Assembly: GCA_951813295.1 (NCBI GenBank)
Contig: CATOTI010000003.1
Location: forward strand, 186,001 to 250,000
Length of the DNA stretch: 64,000 nucleotides
Direction: 5' to 3'
From: an uncultured Pseudomonadales bacterium
Lineage (GTDB): Bacteria; Pseudomonadota; Gammaproteobacteria; Pseudomonadales; Azotimanducaceae
Position numbers and translations under genes: made by a program. This document shows positions 8,066 to 15,404 of this stretch, in pieces; the stretch's first letter is position 1; the number at the start of each line of letters is the position of its first letter. The notes under the pieces are model-generated. The model saw only the letters and a list, made by a program, of their open reading frames with translations. It was not told the DNA's origin and ran no database searches.

Positions 8066-9268
8066 GTGCCGAAAACCGATTCACGATGGTCCTCACGGGT
8101 GTTGAACGCGGCATTTCTGGTCCTGATCTCGGCGCCGTTGGCCGCATTTCTCTCTCTCGATACCCACGACGAGGACGCCGTTTCCGAGAATCGGAATCTC
8201 GCGCCTGCGCCGAAGGCAACTTCGATCGACGATTTGAGCGGATTCGCGCAATCGTTCGACGGCTTCTTCCAAGACCGCTTCGGCTTTAGATCTTGGCTGA
8301 TCGAAACCCACACGCGTTTCAAGATCTTGTTCGATGTTTCCCCCTCAGACAAAGTGATCGTCGGCAAGGACGGGTGGCTCTTCTACACCGGCAATCGAGT
8401 GATCGAAAGCTACCGGGGCCTTCGGCCGGTGCAGGCGCATCAACTTCCCCGGATTACGAGATTCCTGGAAACAAGACGCGCCTGGCTTGCGGCGCAAGGT
8501 ATCGAACATCTGTTCATGGTCGCGCCCGACAAGCACACCATCTATGGCGAGCACCTGCCGGCCCGAATCACCCGCGGGTCGACCAGCAGCCGATTGGATC
8601 AGCTCAAGACATACCTTGCCGCGCACTCGTCATTCGGTTTGATTGATATTCGCGAAGAGATGATCGAGGCCAAGCGGGACGCGCGCGTTTACCACAAGTC
8701 GGATTCACACTGGAACCAGCACGGTGCTTTCCTTGGATATCAGGCGCTCGCAACGCGGATCTCGTCGATGTTTCCAGATTGGCAACCAACAACAGTCCGC
8801 GAGTTCGACATCAGTTGGGAGACCGGGGCGCCGGGCGACCTCGGCCGTATCCTCAATATTGACGGGTTGTATGACGAAGAACGGATCATCTACACCCCGA
8901 GTGAGCCGCGGTGCGCTGCACCGAGTGCGCCTCTCCTAGATCCAGCCGAATTCAAGGGCCCCGGGGTGAGAGTCGAAGCGACCCGATGCGACAGCGGGTC
9001 ACTCGATGTCGTCTTTTTCAGAGACTCTTTCGGAGGCGCACTCGTCCGGTTTCTCCGTGAAGATTTCGAGTTCTTCGAACACGTCAACCGAAGGTTCGAT
9101 CAACAAGCGCTCAGCGAGCGTATCGCACGCAAGAAACCCCACCTCGTGGTAGAGGTCTATGTCGAACGATTGGCGGTTCGCAACCCGCCGCGAAGCGAGC
9201 TGAACGACATCGAAGCCGCGCTTCGAGGTATGGATGACTCACGCTCGGGACGATCCGGCGATGAGTGA
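8066..9268 (+). CDS. AlgJ/AlgX-like O-acetyltransferase, SGNH-hydrolase fold
   Basis: A 400-residue protein with an N-terminal membrane anchor or signal (VLNAAFLVLISAPLAAFLSL) and a periplasmic SGNH-like domain. The D-x-H-W motif occurs in KSDSHWNQHG (residues ~210-219), and the nucleophile-like Ser in FFRDSFGG (~residue 318); these form the Ser-His-Asp set of AlgJ/AlgX. The conserved FQDRFGFRSWLI and GKDGWLFY blocks are also present. The GTG start lies 1 nt after the MBOAT stop, so the two are translated together. It should receive acetyl groups from the MBOAT partner and place them on an exported polysaccharide. Confidence 0.9.
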   Translation: MPKTDSRWSSRVLNAAFLVLISAPLAAFLSLDTHDEDAVSENRNLAPAPKATSIDDLSGFAQSFDGFFQDRFGFRSWLIETHTRFKILFDVSPSDKVIVGKDGWLFYTGNRVIESYRGLRPVQAHQLPRITRFLETRRAWLAAQGIEHLFMVAPDKHTIYGEHLPARITRGSTSSRLDQLKTYLAAHSSFGLIDIREEMIEAKRDARVYHKSDSHWNQHGAFLGYQALATRISSMFPDWQPTTVREFDISWETGAPGDLGRILNIDGLYDEERIIYTPSEPRCAAPSAPLLDPAEFKGPGVRVEATRCDSGSLDVVFFRDSFGGALVRFLREDFEFFEHVNRRFDQQALSERIARKKPHLVVEVYVERLAVRNPPRSELNDIEAALRGMDDSRSGRSGDE

Positions 9269-9314
9269 TTTCCCCACCTGACGACGAGGCGGTTGAAAAC
9301 GACTCGCCGCACCA

Positions 9315-9446
9315 TTAGCGATTTCGAAATTCTCGACGCGGGTGTGCGCGCGGGTTGTCTTCCTCGAGCACGATATTGAGGTATTCGATGATCGCGTCGT
9401 CGTTGAGGCGTTCAGTGATATCGGACTTGATGAACTTCTCGGACAT
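9315..9446 (-). pseudogene. Truncated HigA-type antitoxin remnant
   Basis: A 43-codon frame starting MSEKFIKSDITERLNDD and AIIEYLNIVLEEDNPRAH, which resembles the N-terminus of the addiction-module antidote proteins paired with HigB/RelE-like toxins. It then hits a stop (9315-9317) instead of continuing into the usual XRE-type DNA-binding domain. The ATG follows directly on the toxin stop, the usual toxin-antitoxin layout of this type. Non-functional as antitoxin in this form. Confidence 0.55.
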
Positions 9447-9708
9447 CTAGACCTCCGTCGCCAGGGCTTTCGCTTTTTCGACGTCGCGGCGTTGCGAGTC
9501 CTTGTCGCCGCTCGCCAGCAAAAGTACCACGCCGGACCGTAGTCCTTCCGCAGTTCGGACACCCATTGCGGACGCTGTGGTGATCGCCGAAGTAGCCGTC
9601 CTCGCCGATCCGCTCGACCCGACGAGCGACGCGTCGTTACGCCTTCCGGTCGCGCAATGACGTGAGCCGTTTTGCGAACGTCTTGGACTGGATCCCTTCG
9701 TAACTCAT
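9447..9708 (-). pseudogene. Decayed HigB/RelE-type toxin gene
   Basis: Starting at ATG 9708, the frames give MSYEGIQSKTFAKRLTSLRD, then VARRVERIGEDGYFGDHHSV, VSELRKDYGP and VVLLLASGDKDSQRRDVEKA. In that order these are the blocks of the HigB-like addiction killer family (PF05973 type). The gene has an in-frame TAA after codon 23, at least two frameshifts and a small deletion at the GYRVYF position. Its first codons lie inside a repeat shared with 34303-34366, where only the first 7-8 toxin codons survive. Confidence 0.65.
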
Positions 9709-9752
9709 GCACTTGTGGTGTCAAAAAAAACAACAGAACGGGCAAGTTGAAG
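9687..9752 (+). repeat. Short direct repeat, second half of copy A
   Basis: 66 bp (ACTGGATCCCTTCGTAACTC ... CAAGTTGAAG) nearly identical to 34303-34366. In the 34-kb copy this segment directly follows the 166-bp repeat; here the two are separated by 3,139 bp carrying the O-acetylation pair and the toxin-antitoxin remnant. It covers the start of the dead toxin gene and its leader. Confidence 0.85.
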
Positions 9753-9826
9753 TGTAAGCAGCCCCGAAAATAGCCCCATCTGAAAGCTAGAGATCTCCGC
9801 CATACTGAAGAGGAAGGAGATCGAAG

Positions 9827-10087
9827 ATGCGGAAATCACGGTTCAAGGAGTCGGAGATCATTTCTGCGCTGAAAGCGGTTGAGGGCGGCCGAAAAGTGCG
9901 TGATGTGTGCCGGGAATACGGCATCTCGGACGCGACGTTCTACACGTGGCAGTCGAAGATACGGGTCCGATCTGCGATCGGTGGTATGAGCACGTCGGAC
10001 GTTCGTCGGCTGAAGGATCTCGAGGACGAGAACCAACGGCTCAAACGGATGTTTGCGGACTTGAGCCCGAAGGCACGAGCGCGCTAA
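9827..10087 (+). pseudogene. IS3-family transposase OrfA, C-terminus frameshifted
   Basis: An 86-codon frame with the HTH typical of IS3 OrfA (SEIISALKAVEGGRKVRDVC and REYGISDATFYTWQSKI) and a leucine-zipper-like stretch (LKDLEDENQRLKRMFADLS). After that the frame gives PKARAR and stops, while the expected ending ALKDIVEKKL appears in another frame at about 10100. A good SD (AGGAAGGAG) precedes the ATG. Confidence 0.8.
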
Positions 10088-10089
10088 AG

Positions 10090-10600
10090 CGCGGCGCTGA
10101 AGGACATCGTCGAAAAAAAGCTCTGAAGGCGACCGTGAAGCGACAGCTGGTCGACCACGCCCGCAATGTCTTCGGGCTCAGCCCGCGCGGCGCCTGTGAG
10201 ATTTTGAACCTTTCGCGATCGGTGTACCGCTATCGACCGAAGACAGATCGTGATCAACGCCCGTTGAAAATTGCCCCCCTTATGGAGTGAACCCCCCTGT
10301 TTGGACAAGGGTTCACTCCACGTGGGGGCCGTTTTACTCCGGCGCTAACATCGTGATCAACGTGTCATCGAAGCCATCCAGGCGGTGATCGATGAGAACC
10401 CGGGTTACGGGTTCAGCAAGGTCTTCTAGGTCCTGCATCGACAAGGTCATCCGTGGAACCACAAACGCGTCCACCGCGTGTCGACTGTTGAACCTGAACA
10501 GGCGGCGCGAAGCGAAGAGACGGCTACCGAGTCGTCATCCACAGCCGCTGACCGTGACGAACCAGGCAAACCGCTGCTGGTTGTGGCCTGCTTGATTTCT
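10090..10600 (+). pseudogene. IS3-family transposase OrfB N-terminal fragments
   Basis: Conceptual pieces ATVKRQLVDHARNVFGLSPR, CEILNLSRSVYRYRPKTDRD and VIEAIQAVIDENPGYGFSKV followed by HRQGHPWNHKRVHRV are the N-terminal third of IS407-type OrfB. A small insertion (10260-10349) splits the first two from the third, a TAG follows, and the catalytic DDE core is missing because the copy ends at the adjoining IS. Confidence 0.75.
10247..10362 (+). repeat. Small MITE-like insertion with 13-bp direct repeats inside OrfB
   Basis: ATCGTGATCAACG occurs at 10247-10259 and again at 10350-10362, flanking 90 bp that interrupt the transposase frame. The insert contains a perfect 11-bp inverted repeat GGAGTGAACCC/GGGTTCACTCC. 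Read on the minus strand it starts TGTTAGCGCCGGAGTAAAAC, which resembles IS21-family termini. Removing the insert and one 13-bp copy restores the OrfB frame (RPKTDRD joined to QRVIEAIQA). Confidence 0.7.
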
Positions 10601-10615
10601 TCGGACCAATCAAAA

Positions 10616-11466
10616 CTAGAGGATGGCGGTTGAAATTGCCTCCTGGGGCAACTGGTTGATGAACTCGTTGGGGGTGAGATAACCGAGGCTCGAGTGCGGC
10701 CGGACGGCGTTGTAGTCGCGTCGCCATTGCTCGATCAGGATGCGAGCTTCGCGACGTGTGCGGAACCATTCCATATTCAAGCACTCGTCGCGAAACTTGC
10801 CGTTGAAGCTCTCGTTGATGCCGTTCTGCCAGGGTTTACCCGGCTCGATGAACGCGGTGTCGATGCCCTCCTGTCGTAGCCATCGTCGAACCGCGGACGC
10901 CACGAACTCCGGACCGTGGTCCGATCGAATGGCACGCGGTGCTCCGTGCAGACTCATCAGCCGGATGAGCTCGGCAATGACCTGGCGTGATCGGAGTCGA
11001 CCCGCCACGTTGATCGACAGACATGCATGGGTGAACTCGTCCACCACCGTCAGGCACTTGAGTACCTGACCATTGGCACAACGGTCGAACACGAAGTCGA
11101 TCGCCCAGAGGTCGTTGGCTCGTGTCGCCGGCCGAGGCCTCGGTTGCGACGCCAAACGCCGCCTGGGGCGCTTCTTCGGCACTTGTAGCGCGGCTTTGCG
11201 CCACAAGCGATACGTTCGGTCGAAGCTCATTGGGTAGCCCTCGCGATCCATGAGCACCTGGATACGGCGATAGCCGAAGCGCGGACGCTGCGCCGCGAGG
11301 CGCTTCATCACCGCGAGAACAGGCGCATCCTTGGCCTCGAGACGTGAGCGGTAGGCGAGCGCCGATCGCGCCACGGAAACAAGGCGACAAGCCCGTCGTT
11401 GGGACAGACCCCGGCGTATGGCGTACATCACTTGCTGCCGTCGAACGCGGGCGCTCACCACTTTTT
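10616..11466 (-). CDS. IS3-family transposase OrfB (frameshift product)
   Basis: DDE integrase-type transposase made by -1 frameshifting from OrfA at AAAAAAG (11467-11461). The OrfB part begins KKVVSARVRRQQVMYAIRRG. The catalytic residues are visible: D in DLWAIDFVFD, D in AIRSDHGPEF, E in NGINESFNGKFRDE. It ends with the standard HSSLGYLTPNEF. The frame is open well upstream of the slippery site, as expected for this mechanism, but has no own start there. Likely functional. Confidence 0.9.
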
Positions 11467-11718
11467 TGCCTGGATCTCCTTCATGATCTCGACCTCGAGA
11501 TCGCGCTCCGCCAACAGCTTCTTCAGCCGGGCGTTCTCTTGTTCGAGCTGCTTGAGCTTGCGCACGTCGTTGACGTCGCCGCCACCGTACTTCTTGCGCC
11601 AGGCATAGATCGTTTGTTCGCTGACCCCGTGGCGCTTGGCGACCTTGGGAACCGACTCCCGGTCCGTCTCCCTGAGGATCCGCACCATCTGCTCTTCCGT
11701 GAATCGACTCTGCTTCAT
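11455..11718 (-). CDS. IS3-family transposase OrfA
   Basis: 87 residues: HTH (VPKVAKRHGVSEQTIYAWRK), then a leucine zipper (VRKLKQLEQENARLKKLLAE), ending EIQAKKW. I chose ATG 11718 (MKQSRFTEEQMV), the canonical OrfA start, with GGAGGAAG upstream. The end overlaps OrfB at the A6G slippery run. Confidence 0.9.
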   Translation of the reverse strand: MKQSRFTEEQMVRILRETDRESVPKVAKRHGVSEQTIYAWRKKYGGGDVNDVRKLKQLEQENARLKKLLAERDLEVEIMKEIQAKKW

Positions 11719-11765
11719 GACTTCCTCCGTCGGAAGCCATCCTCTCAACTATCGAACGGTCCGAA

Positions 11766-11957
11766 AATCGCCTAGCAGGTCAGTTTCTCGCGGATGTCTT
11801 CAAGTAACTGCGCGAAGGGGCGGAGTCGATCCCGGACCTGATCGAGAGGCGGTGTCGACTAGGTGCCGATGTGCTCGACGCGCTCGACGATCAGATTGTG
11901 CTGATGCTCAAGACGCTGGAACAGCGGTTCGATGGATATGGGGGGTGATAGGCGCCC
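11766..11957. other. Unassigned remnant between IS and sulfotransferase
   Basis: About 190 bp with no complete gene. A short open plus-strand frame ending at the TGA near 11947 reads IPDLIERRCRLGADVLDALD followed by QIVLMLKTLEQRFDGYGG, which looks like a real protein tail but which I cannot assign. Probably the end of a gene destroyed by the insertions. Confidence 0.4.
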
Positions 11958-12614
11958 TCAGCCTTTGGCGGCGTTAAGGGTACGCGCCCGCGCGACGAGA
12001 TCGATATCGGCCTGGTTGGCTGCGATTAGTAACTCGCGATCGGTCGGACTCAACTCGTACGAGAGATCCCCGCGCCGATCAGGGTTGCTGTTATGCCGTG
12101 TCGCGGGCAATGGGGTTAGCTCGAATAGATGGGCAAAGCGCGCTACCTCAGAATCGAAGTCTTCACTGATGCCAAGAAAATCGAATCGTTGGAGATCGAA
12201 CCCGCCGAAATACTTGCTGTAGGCATTGTGAAAACGTGCTATGCCAGCGAATTCAGCTAAAGAAATGTCGTGCTGAAATGCCGGGTCCTCGCGCACACGT
12301 CGGCCGTGAAAGTAACGCGATACGGCCCGTTCTACCGGGTCGCGTAGCCACACTACGTAGCTTTTTCGCCGAACACTTTTGATGTCGTATTTCTGCGGCA
12401 TGAAGTGCCCGTGTATGCAGTCGTAGTCAACGAGCCTGCGCTTTCTCCGGTCGCTTTCGTCGACTTCGGCGGCGACTCGCTCCGTCTCTGAGACGTGCAG
12501 CACGCGATCCTCGTAGTCTTCAAAGAGCCGCTCGCCGAACCAGGCCCGCAACAGTCGACGAAAACTGGTGCCCGCAGTCTTTGGAATATGAACCGAGATT
12601 AGAACGTCTTGCAT
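11958..12614 (-). CDS. Sulfotransferase-family protein
   Basis: A 218-residue protein whose start DVLISVHIPKTAGTSFRRLL carries the 5'-PSB loop that binds the sulfate donor PAPS in carbohydrate sulfotransferases. The later WLRDPVERAVSRYFH segment is the matching 3'-PB region. ATG 12614 was preferred because it places the HIPKTAG motif at residue 8-9, as in homologs; the frame opens 16 codons earlier. It may modify a surface glycan, perhaps the same one served by the O-acetylation pair. It stands alone between mobile-element remnants, so it looks like cargo acquired by transfer. Confidence 0.8.
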   Translation of the reverse strand: MQDVLISVHIPKTAGTSFRRLLRAWFGERLFEDYEDRVLHVSETERVAAEVDESDRRKRRLVDYDCIHGHFMPQKYDIKSVRRKSYVVWLRDPVERAVSRYFHGRRVREDPAFQHDISLAEFAGIARFHNAYSKYFGGFDLQRFDFLGISEDFDSEVARFAHLFELTPLPATRHNSNPDRRGDLSYELSPTDRELLIAANQADIDLVARARTLNAAKG

Positions 12615-12726
12615 CTCATCGGAGTCTACCGCGCGCAGAGGCCATTCTAGCCACCGTAGCACCCGGTAAATCTCTTCTCTGGTTCAACGATCTGGGGGCT
12701 TAGCTAGGGGAACTCTACCGGTTCAT

Positions 12727-13032
12727 ATGGTCGCCTCTTATGATTTCGCCGACCCCTCGCGCTCGGCGCGGTTGGCTGCGCGCGCGTTACACGTCGATCG
12801 CACGAGCGTTAGCGAGGCCGCGGAATGATGTCGCCTCATTGACACACCCGGCGGTTACAAGGGTTCGTACCGGCAGGACGTCACGCCGTACACGAAGGAG
12901 GTCCAAGACTGCCTCGGCAAACGCGAGTACGAAGCCGTGGTCCTCGTCGCCTCGCAACAGAGCGGCGAGACGGACCCGATCATCAACTGGGCGCTCTGGT
13001 CAGCGCTGGTGTCTCGCCCGGTGATCTCGTAG
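12727..13032 (+). pseudogene. Unidentified reading frame with an in-frame TGA
   Basis: From ATG 12727 the frame reads MVASYDFADPSRSARLAARA ... SEAAE, a TGA (12826-12828), then CRLIDTPGGYKGSYRQDVTP ... ALWSALVSRPVIS and a stop. The second part looks like a genuine protein C-terminus; I do not recognise the family. No SECIS-like hairpin follows the TGA. Position between IS remnants makes a broken gene most likely, and the two halves may not even belong together. Confidence 0.4.
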
Positions 13033-13353
13033 TCATCCCTTCGAAGAGGACAGTTCATAACTGGAGTTCTGGCGGTTTTCGATGTCGCGTCGGAACTGGC
13101 TCGGCGGTTGCCGCCCCGGGCTTCGATGCGGTCGGTATTTCGTTGTAGAGGCGGCACCAGTCATGATGGTGCGCACCTGCTCGAGGTTGTTGAATACATA
13201 AGCGTCCAACACCCTATGTCGATAGGTCCTGTTAAACCGTTCGATAAAGGCGTTCTGATTCGGTTTGCCCGGTTGGATGTAGCGCAACCTGATTCGACGT
13301 TCCTCACACCAGCGGACGAGTTGCTGCGAGATGAACTCAGGGCCATAGTACAT
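13033..13353 (-). pseudogene. IS3-family OrfB C-terminal remnant
   Basis: Reads YYGPEFISQQLVRWCEERRI and YIQPGKPNQNAFIERFNRTY, i.e. the end of an IS407-type DDE core including the Glu of NAFIERFN. Then it is frameshifted twice (HDWCRLYNEI lies in another frame) before PPSQFRRDIENRQNSSYEL. The N-terminal two thirds are absent because IS110-type sequence is joined at about 13353. Confidence 0.8.
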
Positions 13354-14664
13354 CTGGAAGATCAGCGAAAAGACCTGGCGAGCTCCTTATAGAGCTCGTC
13401 GCCAGGTCGCCATGGCAGCAAAGGAGTTCCCCTACCGTAGGAGTTGCGATTTATACGGAGGCGCTTTGCTGCCATGACAACTACAAACGATAAGCAACAA
13501 CCCACGACGTTTGTAGCGATCGATATCGCCAAGTTTCGCCACGAGGTGATGATCGAACCACCGGGGCAGAAACGCTATCGACTGACCATTTTGAACGAAC
13601 GTGCTGAGCACGACCGGTTGATCGATCATCTACGAGACTGCAGCCAGCCGGTGGCGGTTTGCTTCGAGCCGACGGGCGATTACCACCGCGCAATTGCCTG
13701 GCGCCTGGTCGACGCGGGCTTTGACGTCTCGCTGATCTCGTCGGTAGCGCTCGCGCGCATGCGAGAGGCCATCCACAACAGCTGGGATAAGAACGATCCG
13801 AAGGATGCGCAGGTCATGTTGCACATGATCAAGGCGGGCAATGTCATGCGCTACGTCGACCCGCTGGTGCATGACACCAACGATTGGCAGGAGCTGTCGA
13901 AGACCCACGAAGCTATCTCGAAGGCGAAGACTGAGGTGCTGCATCGGCTGATGAGTCACTACTATCCGCTGTACTTTCCAGAGATCGACCGGTATCGACA
14001 CAACTCGCGCTCCGACTGGTTCTTTCGGTTCCTCGAGCGCTTCCCCATACCGGCGAGCATCACGGTGCTCTCTGAGCCAGCCTTCCTCGCAGAGGCTTGG
14101 GATCTCATCGGTCGCAAGGTCAATAAAACCCGTTTGTTATCAGACATCTACGCGACGGCGCAGACATCCGTCGGTCTCCCTGTCGAGATCGACTCGGCCA
14201 CCGTCTCGATGTGTCGGCTGGTGATCCGGCAGATGCGCGAGCTGATCCGTCAACGCGACGAAGTGGAGCGCCACGCCCGAGAGTTGCTTGATGGCAACCG
14301 CGACTTCCAGCGCCTGCAACAGATCCCGGGCATCGGTCCGATCCATGCCTTGACGATCCTCGCGGAGGCGGGTGATCTACGCCGCTTCGATCACTACCGC
14401 CAGTTCCTGAAGTTCTGCGGTTTTAACCTATCGAGCCACCAGTCCGGTCAGTTCCGTGGCCAGCATAAGCTGTCCAAGTTCGGCAACGCTCGATTGCGCC
14501 GAACGTTCTGGATGGCGGGCCAAGTGGCCATCCGCCGACGCGAGAATACGTTCCGTGACAAATACCAACGCTACATCCGGAGGGACCCTGACAATCGAGA
14601 TCTAATCGGTAAGGCACTCACCGCGGTGGCCGCAAAGATGGCGACCGCGTTCATCAACGGTCCA
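13354..14664 (+). mobile_element. IS110-family insertion sequence, 3' end truncated
   Basis: Left end joined to the IS3 remnant at about 13353, followed by ~120 bp of structured leader and a DEDD transposase. The transposase frame runs into IS21-like terminal repeats from 14665, so the element's own right end is lost. No terminal inverted repeats are expected for this family. Confidence 0.8.
13372..13476 (+). ncRNA. Putative IS110 bridge RNA region / structured leader
   Basis: Two strong hairpins lie immediately upstream of the transposase. Hairpin 1 pairs GACCTGGCGA (13372-13381) with TCGCCAGGTC (13399-13408), with further GAGC pairing near the CTTATA loop. Hairpin 2 pairs CATGGCAGCAAAG (13411-13423) perfectly with CTTTGCTGCCATG (13464-13476), containing an inner CCGTA/TACGG pairing. 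In IS110-group elements the 5' non-coding end encodes the bridge RNA that guides recombination. Expression and guide loops are not shown by sequence alone. Confidence 0.5.
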
Positions 14665-14724
14665 GGGGTCACATTTATCTTGCCGATTCCGATCCCGAAG
14701 GGGTCAGTTTTATGTTGCCGTTGA
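13474..14724 (+). CDS. IS110-family transposase (DEDD recombinase), C-terminus replaced
   Basis: 416 residues. The N-terminal RuvC-like domain has D in FVAIDIAKFRHEV (~17), E in CFEPTGDYH (~65) and the DPKDAQ pair (~107-110). The C-terminal transposase domain has the QIPGIGPIHALTILAEAGDL and CGFNLSSHQSGQ blocks. ATG 13474 was chosen because MTTTNDKQQPTTFVAIDIAK is a normal N-terminus; it lies inside the second leader hairpin, which would restrict its translation. The last ~20 residues (FINGPGVTFILPIPIPKGSV) are translated IS21-like terminal repeats, so the natural end is missing. Activity uncertain. Confidence 0.85.
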   Translation: MTTTNDKQQPTTFVAIDIAKFRHEVMIEPPGQKRYRLTILNERAEHDRLIDHLRDCSQPVAVCFEPTGDYHRAIAWRLVDAGFDVSLISSVALARMREAIHNSWDKNDPKDAQVMLHMIKAGNVMRYVDPLVHDTNDWQELSKTHEAISKAKTEVLHRLMSHYYPLYFPEIDRYRHNSRSDWFFRFLERFPIPASITVLSEPAFLAEAWDLIGRKVNKTRLLSDIYATAQTSVGLPVEIDSATVSMCRLVIRQMRELIRQRDEVERHARELLDGNRDFQRLQQIPGIGPIHALTILAEAGDLRRFDHYRQFLKFCGFNLSSHQSGQFRGQHKLSKFGNARLRRTFWMAGQVAIRRRENTFRDKYQRYIRRDPDNRDLIGKALTAVAAKMATAFINGPGVTFILPIPIPKGSVLCCR

Positions 14725-14726
14725 CA
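14665..14726 (-). repeat. IS21-like terminus with tandem end repeats
   Basis: On the minus strand the segment begins TGTCAACGGCAACATAAAAC followed by TGACCCC, and a second similar copy lies 35 bp inside (GGGGTCA-TTTAT-TTGCCG at 14665-14685 and 14700-14720 on the plus strand). Multiple end repeats of this form are typical of IS21-family termini. No istA/istB genes are attached, so it is a remnant that truncated the IS110 gene. Confidence 0.55.
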
Positions 14727-15404
14727 CTGTGGAGATCATCGACGTTGTTGGCCCGTTGTAGTGAACGAGCCCCGGGGTACTGCACCACGAGACCACAGGG
14801 CTCTATCAGCCAGCGTTGACCCAGGAACGCACTGCTGACGGACGCCGGTCATGATCGCAGCAGACCGATCAGGATGCGGTGGGATAGATCGAGTCCCGGG
14901 CCAGCCCTCCGCCGGGAAGCCCGGGACTCTACTCGTCACCAGCCACTTGGAGAACGAAGCGAACGAGCGCGCCCATAATGGCAGCGTTGATTTAGGAAGC
15001 GAGCCCTCGCGAACAGCGGCGAGCTTCCTGACTTTCCTTCGTGCGGCGCGCTCACCGAGCGCGATGAAGCCGCCGAGTGGGTTCCCAACAGATCAATTCG
15101 CAGTTCTTGGCCTGGACCAGGATGCCGGGCTATCGCTGTCCGGTGACCGACCAGTGAATCGACAACCTGCGTCACGACGAGACATCATGGCCACTGCGTG
15201 GCCTACCTCCGCGCGCAGGAGAATCAGCTGCTGTCGGTGCCGCGTGACGCGGTGCGCGACATGCCGAAGCTCCTGAAGCGGGTACCCGTTACCATCGTTT
15301 TGGGCTGGGTGTCGATGGACGTGATTCCCTCGATGTGCTCGACGACGGAGTCGTGGTGAATCCGACGGCGTAGCCGGCGGCCGCGTGGCCGGAATCGAAC
15401 ACGA
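14727..15404. other. Gene-poor stretch with a strong inverted repeat
   Basis: No convincing gene on either strand. It contains a 10-bp inverted repeat AGTCCCGGGC ... GCCCGGGACT around 14893-14928, without a T tract. Several short frames have broken-gene character (for example AYLRAQENQLLSVPRDAVRD near 15200-15260). Probably decayed mobile DNA downstream of the TPR gene. Confidence 0.5.

Larger units (their letters stand above)
9780..10600 (+). mobile_element. IS3-family (IS407-like) element, left part only, decayed
   Basis: The left end (CTGAAAGCTAGAGATCTCCG) is followed by OrfA at 9827 and fragments of OrfB up to about 10600, where a second IS3-family element is joined. The right end is absent. 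OrfB carries a stop (GFSKVF-TAG), frameshifts, and a ~103-bp foreign insertion. Immobile remnant. Confidence 0.8.
10600..11765 (-). mobile_element. IS3-family insertion sequence, apparently complete
   Basis: About 1.17 kb bounded by imperfect inverted repeats of ~28-30 bp: left TCGGACCAATCAAAACTAGA, right (reverse complement) TCGGACCGTTCGATAGTTGA, both ending in GAGGATGGC. It carries orfA and orfB with an A6G slippery site and an intact catalytic core. I see no clear target duplication. It is joined to the decayed IS407-like copy on its left. Confidence 0.88.

Noticed and set aside
12826-12828. Second selenocysteine codon
   Set aside because: No hairpin of SECIS type follows, the family is unknown and the region is full of broken mobile DNA. 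Kept only as a low-interest finding.
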